This document shows positions 7,818 to 14,537 of a stretch of 31,413 nucleotides of DNA, one piece after another (position 1 is the first letter of the stretch; the number at the start of each line of letters is the position of its first letter). The position numbers and the translations under genes are program-made. The notes below the pieces were generated by a model. That model searched no databases, had not been told where the DNA came from, and saw only the letters and a list, made by a program, of their open reading frames with translations. The DNA is from an uncultured Oscillospiraceae bacterium. GTDB taxonomy: Bacteria > Bacillota > Clostridia > Oscillospirales > Oscillospiraceae. The DNA lies in contig CAKTBC010000013.1 in assembly GCA_934533005.1 (NCBI GenBank), forward strand, positions 1 to 31,413, read 5' to 3'.

Positions 7818-8092
7818 GCGTCGATTGACAAGGACACACGCGGTTCTGCCGGGCGGAAATGCGCGCATACTGCGTCAAAGCCCTTGTGAATACACAAAGT
7901 ATTCCCTGCGGGCTCTTCCTAATCTGAGAGCATTTCTGCTCCAGCAGAACTGCTTCGCATCGGACAGCCTTGGATTTTCGAGGGATTTTTGTTCTTCTTT
8001 GGCGACGGCGGGCTGCCGCCCGCCGAGACAAAAAGGGCAAAAAGCACCGAAAAGGCTGGCTGTCCGACGTGCGTGCCCTTGTTAATCGACGC
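7818..8092. repeat. Nested inverted-repeat element, MITE-like, about 275 bp
   Basis: Outer arms 7818-7841 (GCGTCGATTGACAAGG...) and 8071-8092 (...CCTTGTTAATCGACGC) are inverted copies with few mismatches. Inside, CGGACAGCC (7961-7969) pairs with GGCTGTCCG (8058-8066), and CGGCGGGC with GCCCGCCG (8006-8025). Smaller perfect hairpins lie at 7888-7904 (GAATAC/GTATTC) and 7934-7949 (TTCTGCT/AGCAGAA). There is no convincing coding frame. It starts 2 nt after the peptidase stop. It looks like a miniature mobile or extragenic repeat; no second copy lies in this window. Confidence 0.55.
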
Positions 8093-8107
8093 TTCCCGCG
8101 CTGAACG

Positions 8108-8154
8108 AAAAGCCGGCCGTGCGCGTCTTAAAGATAAACGCCGGCCGGCTTTTT
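8108..8154 (+). terminator. Terminator-like hairpin directly before the next ribosome site
   Basis: AAAAGCCGGCCG (8108-8119) and CGGCCGGCTTTT (8142-8153) form a perfect 12-bp stem ending in four T. The stem ends only 13 nt before the ATG at 8167, so it would halt peptidase transcripts or act as an attenuator for the lipoprotein gene. I see no good promoter between the hairpin and the start. Confidence 0.7.
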
Positions 8155-8166
8155 AAGGATGACTGT

Positions 8167-9879
8167 ATGAAATTTTTCCGATCCAAATTCTGGATACTGC
8201 TTCTTGTTCTTGCGCTCACGGCGTCGATCGGCGCCTGCGGCTACCGGCCCGAGCCGGAGAAAACGGAGAGCGGACAGACGGTGTTCCGCCTCGGCTTTTC
8301 CGAGACACCGGATTCGCTCGACCCGTATACCGCTGAAACGGATGCCGCGGCCGCGGCCATATCGCTTTTGTACGATACGCTTTTCTATGCCGATATCGAG
8401 ACCGGGCGGTACATCAACAGCGTCTGTCAGGAGTACACCGTACAACCCGCGGCGGCGGACGGCGCGAAGCTCTGGACGCTGACGCTGCGGAGCGACGTCC
8501 GCTTCCACGACGGGACGGCGCTCACGGCGCGGGACGTGGAGTTCTCGCTCCAGTCCATGAAGGACTTCTCTCTCCTGTACGGCTATCCGGGCTGTGAGCT
8601 CATCGACACGACCGGCATTTCCGTCGCGGACGATACGCACCTCTCGTTCCTCGCCTGGGGCGACGTTGCGGCGGTGGAGGAATGCCTCTCCCGTGTGCCG
8701 CTCGTGCCGCGGAGCGTGTGGAACGCCCTGCCCGGCATGGAGTATACGACCTCCGGCATCCCGAAGGACGCATCGCAGGCCAGAACGAGCCTTTCCGCTC
8801 TCGTCCCGACGGCGGAGACGATGACCGGCTCGGGACTGTATATCTGGGAGAAATACGAAAACGGTGTGCTGACGCTACGCCGCAACGACGATTACTGGAA
8901 CGGCACCGCCCGCGCCGAGATCGTGGAGCTGTACTTCGGCTGCGTCGATCTTGCCGCGGCGATGGAGAACAACGCGCTCGACGCGACGTGGAATCTCTCC
9001 CAGTCCGCTCTGGGGGCACTCGCCGAGGGGCGCAGCACGGCCACTGGTACAGCGGGCGAGCTGCTGCTTGTGGAGTTCAACCAGCGTACGGACAAAGCCT
9101 CCAAGGGAAATCCTTTGCTTCTTGATAAGACCGTCCGCGAGGCGATCACGCTCTGCGCCGACCGGGAAACGCTCGCGCTCACCGGCTTCGGCGGCGCGCT
9201 GCCCGCGTGCGGCTTCTCCATCCCCTACGGGGCTGACGCTTCTGCCGGGATCGTATGCAGCGCCGAGAGCGCCGCGGCGCTTCTCGAAAGCGCCGGGTAC
9301 ACGGACACGGACGGCGATGGTGTGCGCACATCACCGGAAGGGGAGAGCCTTTCCTTCCGCATATTGTGCAGCGATTCTTCGACGGCGTGGGTGCGTGCGG
9401 CAAATCTCCTGAAGGACATGTGTGCGGACGCGGGCATTGCGCTTGAGATCACCGTTCTCTCACCGGATAAAGCCCTCGCCGCGGCAGAGGAGGGAGATTT
9501 TGATCTCTTCCTGACCGCCTCGCAGAGCTACTATGATGCCTATCTCTCTCTCGCTCTGTTTTACTGGAACGGGGGAAACGGCGCTTTCTGGAACGGCGCG
9601 GCCTCGCCAGGGTGGAACATCTCCGGCTACGAAAACGCCGAATTTGACGCGCTCTATGAGGAGCTGACGTTCGCATCCTCCGCCGAGCGCGATGCGATGG
9701 AGGCCCAATTGGAGAGCATCGTTCTGGATGACTTCGCGGCGCTCCCCATCGCGTTCGCGGCGAAAAATCAGGCGTGCAGCGGCGCGTGGCTCAACCTTCG
9801 TGCCGACCACGGCGAGGGGCTCTTCTTCACCCCCGCCATCCTCCGCCAGCAATTGCAGGGCATGACAGGCGGCAAATAA
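8167..9879 (+). CDS. Family-5 oligopeptide-type substrate-binding lipoprotein, orphan
   Basis: A 570-residue extracellular solute-binding protein (SBP_bac_5 type). Signal peptide MKFFRSKFWILLLVLALTAS is followed by the lipobox SIGAC, so it is anchored on the outer face. Family features are FRLGFSETPDSLDPY, WTLTLRSDVRFHDGTALTARDVEFS and GLYIWEKYENGVLTLRRNDDYWNGT, with a complete second lobe. Such proteins capture peptides or nickel/sugar ligands for Opp/Dpp importers. No permease or ATPase of that class is nearby, so it is an orphan here. AAGGATG lies 5 nt before the chosen ATG; the upstream in-frame start at 8119 lies inside the hairpin. Confidence 0.92.
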   Translation: MKFFRSKFWILLLVLALTASIGACGYRPEPEKTESGQTVFRLGFSETPDSLDPYTAETDAAAAAISLLYDTLFYADIETGRYINSVCQEYTVQPAAADGAKLWTLTLRSDVRFHDGTALTARDVEFSLQSMKDFSLLYGYPGCELIDTTGISVADDTHLSFLAWGDVAAVEECLSRVPLVPRSVWNALPGMEYTTSGIPKDASQARTSLSALVPTAETMTGSGLYIWEKYENGVLTLRRNDDYWNGTARAEIVELYFGCVDLAAAMENNALDATWNLSQSALGALAEGRSTATGTAGELLLVEFNQRTDKASKGNPLLLDKTVREAITLCADRETLALTGFGGALPACGFSIPYGADASAGIVCSAESAAALLESAGYTDTDGDGVRTSPEGESLSFRILCSDSSTAWVRAANLLKDMCADAGIALEITVLSPDKALAAAEEGDFDLFLTASQSYYDAYLSLALFYWNGGNGAFWNGAASPGWNISGYENAEFDALYEELTFASSAERDAMEAQLESIVLDDFAALPIAFAAKNQACSGAWLNLRADHGEGLFFTPAILRQQLQGMTGGK

Positions 9880-9892
9880 GCAAATAAAAGGT

Positions 9893-9919
9893 AAAGCGCG
9901 GCAGAGATGCCGCGCTTTT
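9893..9919 (+). terminator. Terminator after the binding lipoprotein
   Basis: AAAGCGCGGCA (9893-9903) and TGCCGCGCTTT (9908-9918) form a perfect 11-bp stem with a GAGA tetraloop and a short T-tract. Confidence 0.85.
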
Positions 9920-9961
9920 CGCGTAAACCGTTGAGTCGAATAACACAGGTACATGCAAACA

Positions 9962-9990
9962 GTTTCTTTATATCAATCTCCTGCTATAGT
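9962..9990 (+). promoter_or_regulatory. Possible extended -10 promoter
   Basis: TATAGT (9985-9990) is preceded by TGC, an extended -10. The -35 region (GTTTCT at 9962-9967) is poor. It would drive the small membrane protein starting at 10032. Confidence 0.4.
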
Positions 9991-10031
9991 GAGAGAAAAG
10001 CAAAATTAAAAAACGACGGAGGAACATAGGA

Positions 10032-10520
10032 ATGTACGATCCGGGGCGGAGTTCAAACAGAAGAAAAAGCGGCAGCTTTTGGGTCATTCTGGTTATCTCG
10101 ATTATCGCGGCGGCGGTGGCCGACTATCTCTCCCGTTCGTCCGGAGACGAATCGCCTGTTGAACTTCAGAAAGAGAACCTGCCGTTCGGCATTGCTATGA
10201 CACACGATGTTTCAAAAAACAGCTCGGAGTATATTCAGGCGGAGGACACGGTACCAACGCAGCTGAGTTATGTCCTGTCCCTGGCACATGACGAGCTGAG
10301 CGTGACAGGGGAGAACTGCTTTGATTCCTGCACAGAAGAGATCGGGAAACTCTTTGACTGCATCTCCGCGATGAAGGATGTTCATATCGCGTCCAGCTCG
10401 CCCCTGACGGAGTATGAGGAATACTGCGGCACCTATTATTCCTATGTCGCCGACTATTTTGCGGAAATACAGAAAAGTGAATCGTTCACAATCGAAAAAT
10501 ATAATACAATAGTAAATTAG
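10032..10520 (+). CDS. Small membrane-anchored protein, unknown function
   Basis: A 162-residue protein with a basic N-terminus (RSSNRRKSG) and one membrane segment FWVILVISIIAAAVADYL at about residues 17-34. The remainder (about 125 residues) would lie outside the cell. It is acidic, polar and largely helical, with three cysteines at about residues 96, 100 and 109 and a fourth at 132. GGAGGA lies 8 nt before the ATG. I do not recognise the family. It ends with TAG, and the frame continues for 44 more codons immediately after (see next entry). It sits between two terminators. Confidence 0.7.
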   Translation: MYDPGRSSNRRKSGSFWVILVISIIAAAVADYLSRSSGDESPVELQKENLPFGIAMTHDVSKNSSEYIQAEDTVPTQLSYVLSLAHDELSVTGENCFDSCTEEIGKLFDCISAMKDVHIASSSPLTEYEEYCGTYYSYVADYFAEIQKSESFTIEKYNTIVN

Positions 10521-10655
10521 ATGAAGGAAACAACAAGCCCCTATGAAAAGCTGAAAGAGGTCTTTGACTCGAACGGCGTGACCTATACGGTCAAGTACCG
10601 TAGCAACGGCACGGAATATGTGGAGTATGAGATCAGTGACCGCGGAGCAAATTGA
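10521..10655 (+). CDS. 44-residue ORF in frame directly after the TAG stop
   Basis: ATG at 10521 follows the TAG at 10518-10520 with no gap and in the same frame. The product, MKETTSPYEKLKEVFDSNGV followed by a charged tail ending DRGAN, is 44 residues. There is no separate ribosome site. It could be translated by termination-reinitiation, be the original C-terminus of the upstream protein cut off by an amber mutation, or be chance. The composition looks protein-like (KLKEVFDSNGVTYTVKYRSN suggests a helix then a hairpin). Confidence 0.45.
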   Translation: MKETTSPYEKLKEVFDSNGVTYTVKYRSNGTEYVEYEISDRGAN

Positions 10656-10688
10656 ATGGTAGCCTTGAGAAAACACAACAGCGAAAGA

Positions 10689-10720
10689 AAAAGCAGCAGG
10701 CATATCCGCCTGCTGCTTTT
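10689..10720. terminator. Bidirectional terminator between convergent genes
   Basis: AAAAGCAGCAGGC (10689-10701) and GCCTGCTGCTTTT (10708-10720) form a perfect 13-bp stem with a 6-nt loop. The A- and T-rich ends suit both the plus-strand small gene and the minus-strand yedF. Confidence 0.85.
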
Positions 10721-10737
10721 GGCTTCTTATGGAGTTC

Positions 10738-11349
10738 TCAGGGCTTGATGACAAGATCGGCTTTTTCGAGCGTTTCCACGATGGAATACATGTTCGTGAT
10801 GCCGCCGACGAGAAGATTTTCCTTGAGATGGTAGTAGTCAAGGCACGTGCCGCAGGTGAGTATTTCCACGCCCTGCGCTTCGAGCGTTTTGAGATCTTCG
10901 ATGGACGGACCCTCGGTGCTCGTGACGTAAGCGCCGCTATTGTAGAAGAGGATCGTTTTCGGCAGCACATCCTGCTGCGTCAGAGCGAAGATGAATGCCT
11001 TGAGCAGCGTTTTACCGAGCGCTTCCTCGCCCTCGCCCATGTGGTTTTTGGATATGGCGACGACGATATTCTTCTCGCTCTGCTTGAGCGGCGTGCAGAC
11101 GGCGGCTTCGTCGGGCACATCTTTCCTGGCGCCGGAGGCGTCGATCGTGACGGCAAACTGCGCTTCGCCCTGCTTTTCGGCGCGGACGGCAAAACCGTAC
11201 TGCCCGGCGAGACGGATGAGATTCTGCACGGCCGCATCGTTATCAACGAGCACCTGCACAGTCTCCGGCGCGGTGAGCGCGTCGATCGCCTTTTTGGCCT
11301 TTACGACCGGCATCGGGCAGGCTTCGCCGAGAGCATTTACAGTAATCAT
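10738..11349 (-). CDS. yedF: YedF, selenium-metabolism-associated sulfurtransferase-like protein
   Basis: A 203-residue protein with an N-terminal TusA/SirA domain bearing the CPMP motif (EACPMPVVKAKKAI, Cys at about residue 11) and a C-terminal DsrE-like domain with SEKNIVVAISKNHMGEG and the cysteine pair CGTC near the end. This two-domain layout is that of the YedF family, often found with selenium genes (selD, selA); none is visible here. AGGAGGTC lies 7 nt before the ATG at 11349. The much longer open frame upstream on this strand, running to 12837, has no start signal and is antisense to the dehydrogenase remnants. Role in selenium or sulfur transfer is family knowledge. Confidence 0.93.
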   Translation of the reverse strand: MITVNALGEACPMPVVKAKKAIDALTAPETVQVLVDNDAAVQNLIRLAGQYGFAVRAEKQGEAQFAVTIDASGARKDVPDEAAVCTPLKQSEKNIVVAISKNHMGEGEEALGKTLLKAFIFALTQQDVLPKTILFYNSGAYVTSTEGPSIEDLKTLEAQGVEILTCGTCLDYYHLKENLLVGGITNMYSIVETLEKADLVIKP

Positions 11350-11427
11350 AAAAAAAGACCTCCTGATCGGTATTATCCTACGAAGAGAATACCACATTTT
11401 TCGCGGCAGATATATCAGAAATATAGA

Positions 11428-11464
11428 TGCATTTGGTAGAATCATCGATTCTGCCGATGCTTTG
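11428..11464. other. Imperfect palindrome in the yedF-dehydrogenase intergenic region
   Basis: GGTAGAATC (11435-11443) and GATTCTGCC (11447-11455) pair around ATC with one wobble, and flanking GCA/TGC extend it. It lies between divergent yedF and the decayed dehydrogenase genes, and could be an operator or hairpin. Further right, TATAAT lies near 11535 and AGGAGG just before 11621; nothing else is clear in 11350-11620. Confidence 0.35.
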
Positions 11465-11620
11465 CGTATTACACAATGTACCGAAAATGGAACATAAGCG
11501 AAAACTGTTGGTGTTCCGATTTGTGCCCCCCGGCTATATAATCCGCACAGCCAATAAAACAAAGCCGACGGGGGGGCAGAAGGCCTTTCATTCTCTCGGC
11601 GGAAAACAGGAGGAAAAACC

Positions 11621-12288
11621 ATGATCGAAACAAAAGCCGCGCTTATTATGGGCGCGGGGAGCCCGCTGGGAAGAGCGGTCGCTCTCCGGCTTGCACAGGA
11701 CGGCTTCGCACTGGCGCTGTGCGACGAAACGGAAGAGGAGTTGGAAAAAATCCGGCAGAGCTGGGGGAAGCGGCGGTCTGCCGTACCTACGCCGTTTGCC
11801 AAAATGAGGAAGCGGCTGTGCGGGAGCTTTTTGCAAGACTGGGGCAAGAGTTTGACCACATCGATGCGCTCATAAATGCGCAGACCGATACCCCGGTAAA
11901 GACTTTCGCGGAGACAAGCTCCGCGGATATCCGCTCGGCGTTTGGCTCCGGGCTCATCCCGGCTATGCTGTTCACGCAGTCTGCTTCCGATTGGATGATT
12001 CGAAAGGAGATAAAGGGGCGCATTGTGAACCTCTCCTCCGACCGCGCGTTCCAGACCTCCGACGACAGTTTTATTGAATCGGTTACCTCGTGGGCGCTGC
12101 GCGGCACGACCCGCGCCATGGCAAAGCATCTGGCTAAAGCTAAAAAAGACATCGAGGTCAATGCCTGCTGCGTTGGCGCTGTATCGCCCGAGGAAGCGGC
12201 GGAAATGGTCGCGTTCCTTGCCGGAGAGAGCAATGTGAACATCACCGGCCAGAACATGATGGTCAATGATAGCCGTGTGATGGATTAA
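11621..12288 (+). pseudogene. Short-chain dehydrogenase-like gene, frameshifted, catalytic residues replaced
   Basis: The first frame gives an SDR N-terminus (MIETKAALIMGAGSPLGRAV, ending at EEELEKI). The protein then continues one frame back from about 11745-11767 (AELGEAAVCRTY, FDHIDALINAQ, GRIVNLSSDRAF) to the stop at 12288. A single lost base would explain it, in the A6 run 11745-11750 or the G5 run 11763-11767. Compared with the neighbouring SDR, its FIESVTSWALRGTTRAM aligns with FEYTTTKWSICGMTKAM, so Tyr is replaced by Glu and Lys by Ser. It may have been a non-catalytic partner even before decay. AGGAGG precedes the ATG. A sequencing error cannot be excluded for this single frameshift. 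Confidence 0.75.
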
Positions 12289-12306
12289 ACGGAGGGGGAA
12301 GCAGAA

Positions 12307-12862
12307 ATGGCAAACCGAAAAGTAGCATTCGTAACCGGTTCCGGTATGGGCATCGGAAAAGAAATTGCGCTCCGTCTGGCCAGCGACGGATTTGATGTTG
12401 TTATTAACGCGCCGCACTGACAGCCTTGCACCTGTGAGCGAGGCGATCCGGGCGAAAGGCGTCGATTGCCTCATCGCCGCCGGAGACGTGTCGGACGATG
12501 GTGCAGTCGATGGGATATTCACAAAAATCAAAGAGACGTTCGGCCGGCTGGATGTTCTCGTCAATAACGCCGGCATCTGCCCGATCCGGAAAATGGACGC
12601 GGTACGCGCCGAGAATATGAAACGCACGTTCGATATCAACGTGGTCTCCATGTTCCTGTGCACCAAGGCGGCAGTCGAGATCATGAAAAACCAGCCGGAG
12701 GGCGGAAAGATCATCAACGCTGCGAGCCAGTCGTCCTTCCGGGAAACGCCGGTGACGTTTGAATATACGACTACAAAGTGGAGCATCTGCGGCATGACCA
12801 AAGCGATGGTCGACGCGCTCCGGGAATATAATATCACGGTGAATGTCTACTGCCCCGGCGCC
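12307..12862 (+). pseudogene. Short-chain dehydrogenase/reductase, frameshifted and 3'-truncated
   Basis: The first frame reads MANRKVAFVTGSGMGIGKEI with the TGxxxGIG cofactor motif, reaching DVVIN and then a TGA at 12418. The next frame continues from about 12410 (RRTDSLAPVSEAIRAKG, LDVLVNNAGI with the NNAG motif, NAASQSSF, and the catalytic EYTTTKW). A 2-base loss in a GC run at 12408-12413 explains it. The protein stops resembling an SDR after NITVNVYCPGA at about 12862, some 60-70 residues short. The following sequence is antisense to a TetR gene. Together with the preceding gene it was probably a paired SDR operon; substrate unknown. Confidence 0.8.
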
Positions 12863-13090
12863 GCCCTCCTTCCAGTTGGACGGCAGCGTCCGGTGCGCGG
12901 CCGCGGCGCGCAGATCGCGCTCGAGTATGTCCATCAGGAGCGCCGCAATGCTGCTGTAATGGTAATAGATGGTCTTTCGGTTCATGCCGCAGTCCGCAAC
13001 GAGATCCTTCACCGAGATGTCGTTAAGCCGGCGGTTCTTCATGAGCTTTTGCAGGGAGCCTTCGAGAGTCTGCTTTGTGTAGTTGGCCAT
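12863..13090 (-). pseudogene. TetR-family regulator, only the DNA-binding N-terminus left
   Basis: From ATG at 13090 the frame reads MANYTKQTLEGSLQKLMKNR, then DISVKDLVADCGMNRKTIYYHY, a standard TetR helix-turn-helix, and DILERDLRAAAAHRTLPSNW. After about residue 76 it runs into the complement of the truncated dehydrogenase, so the ligand-binding domain is lost. The frame stays open to 12404 by chance, antisense to the SDR. AGGTGA lies a few nt before the ATG, so the 5' end is intact and a hybrid protein could still be made. The domain resembles DhaS-like regulators, a weak inference. Confidence 0.75.
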
Positions 13091-13166
13091 CGGATCACCT
13101 GCTTAAAGAAATTTCACACGGAAAAAATATCACAATTTTCCCGGAAGCGGAACAGCGAATATCCTG

Positions 13167-13196
13167 AAAACGGCGGAACCATCGGTTCCGCCGTTT
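13167..13196. terminator. Hairpin terminator downstream of the M16 peptidase
   Basis: AAACGGCGGAACC (13168-13180) and GGTTCCGCCGTTT (13184-13196) pair perfectly over 13 bp with loop ATC. The minus strand continues with T. It lies 7 nt beyond the peptidase stop. Confidence 0.8.
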
Positions 13197-13202
13197 AACA
13201 CA

Positions 13203-14450
13203 TCATTTTTTGAAAACGGAGAGATATTCTTCTGCCGGTGCGAGACGGCCGACGGCGGAAAAGCCCATCATCTCAGGCGCGAGCTTTTCACGAGCGAGAG
13301 CGAGTACGCTCTCGGCGGTCACGGCGTCGTAGCGCTCGATGATCTCGTCGGCGGTGAGACATTTGCCGAGCAGCAGCAGTCCCGATCCGAGCCGGTTCAT
13401 GCGGCTGGAGCTCGATTCGAGCGAGAGAATGATGCCAGACTTGATGAGCTCGCGTGCCGTACGAAGCTCTTTGTCCGTGATACCGTCCTGCCGGAACTTC
13501 TCGATCTCCTCCCGGATGAGCGCGAGCGCTTTTTCCTCGGAATCGCGTCCCACAGCGGTGGAGATGGCGAGCATACCCGTCTCCTTATAGGCGGCGGTGA
13601 AGCTGCCGATGCTGTAGCAGAGACCGTGCTTTTCGCGGACGGCCTGGAAGAGGCGCGAGGACATCCCGCCGCCGAGCGCCATGGAGAGCACCTGCCACGA
13701 GAAGCGGTTCTCGTCTCCTTCCGGCAGACCGGGGAAGGAGAGGCAGAAATGGTTCTGCTCGGTGGCCTTGCGCTTTACGACCACGGCAGGCGTATAGGCA
13801 CTTTTGCGGCACGCCGCGGGACGCGACGGTGCGAGCGCGGAAAACCGGTCGCAGAGAAGCTTCAGATTCTCCTCCGTAAAGCTGCCGCACACAGAAACAA
13901 CGATCCGCTCAGGGCTGTATTCGCGTTCCTTGAACGCGCGGAGCGAAGCGCCGGTCATGCCGTTGAGCGAGGCGGGACGGCCCAGCACCGGCTTTCCGAG
14001 CGCACCGGGGAACGTTTTGCCCATGAGCTGCTCCACAACGATATCCTCCGGCGTGTCGCGGTACATGTCGATCTCCTCGAGCACGACACCGCGCTCGTTG
14101 ACGATGTCCGATTCCGAGAAGAGGGAGTCAAAGAACATTTCGCAGAGAATATCGGATGCCTCGTCCAGATGGCTATCGAGAACGCGAGCATAAAAGCACG
14201 TGGAATCGCGGGAGGTGAAGGCATTGATCTGCCCGCCGATGGCGTCCATGCGTCCGGCCAGCTCCGCGGCGGAGCTGCGCGATGTGCCCTTGAAGAGCAT
14301 GTGCTCAATGAAATGGGCGCTGCCCTCCTCGCCGTGCTTTTCATAGCGCGAGCCGACGCCGACCCAGATGCCGACGGCGGCGGAGCGCACGCCGGACATT
14401 TTTTCGTGGGCAATGCGGACACCGTTCGGTAAAGTGATGATTTCGTACAT
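13203..14450 (-). CDS. M16-family (pitrilysin-type) zinc peptidase
   Basis: A 415-residue M16 peptidase resembling the MlpA/YmxG group. It has the inverted zinc motif HFIEHMLFKGT (HxxEH, about residues 46-50) and the distal Glu in ERGVVLEEIDMYRDTPED, so the catalytic set is complete. A second, non-catalytic homologous domain follows (SMALGGGMSSRLFQAVREKHGLCYS). No signal peptide is present. GGAGGATC lies 5 nt before the ATG. Its position after rpsO and pnp matches a conserved Firmicute order. A hairpin with T-tract separates it from pnp, so its expression depends on read-through or on its own promoter. Substrate unknown. Confidence 0.93.
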   Translation of the reverse strand: MYEIITLPNGVRIAHEKMSGVRSAAVGIWVGVGSRYEKHGEEGSAHFIEHMLFKGTSRSSAAELAGRMDAIGGQINAFTSRDSTCFYARVLDSHLDEASDILCEMFFDSLFSESDIVNERGVVLEEIDMYRDTPEDIVVEQLMGKTFPGALGKPVLGRPASLNGMTGASLRAFKEREYSPERIVVSVCGSFTEENLKLLCDRFSALAPSRPAACRKSAYTPAVVVKRKATEQNHFCLSFPGLPEGDENRFSWQVLSMALGGGMSSRLFQAVREKHGLCYSIGSFTAAYKETGMLAISTAVGRDSEEKALALIREEIEKFRQDGITDKELRTARELIKSGIILSLESSSSRMNRLGSGLLLLGKCLTADEIIERYDAVTAESVLALAREKLAPEMMGFSAVGRLAPAEEYLSVFKK

Positions 14451-14464
14451 GGGATCCTCCGGAT

Positions 14465-14493
14465 AAAAACGGCGGGAGCAGAGCCCCCGCCGT
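14465..14493 (-). terminator. Terminator between pnp and the M16 peptidase
   Basis: On the minus strand ACGGCGGG and CCCGCCGT (14469-14476 with 14486-14493 on the plus strand) form an 8-bp GC stem followed by TTTT. It lies 45 nt after the pnp stop. Confidence 0.7.
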
Positions 14494-14537
14494 ACATATT
14501 GTCAATAGAGTTTCGCGGAGTGTGCGCTGCCGGTGGC

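Noticed and set aside
6088..8040. A 650-codon minus-strand open frame
   Set aside because: It is antisense to the M3 peptidase and the inverted-repeat element; the composition is typical of a GC-rich codon shadow.
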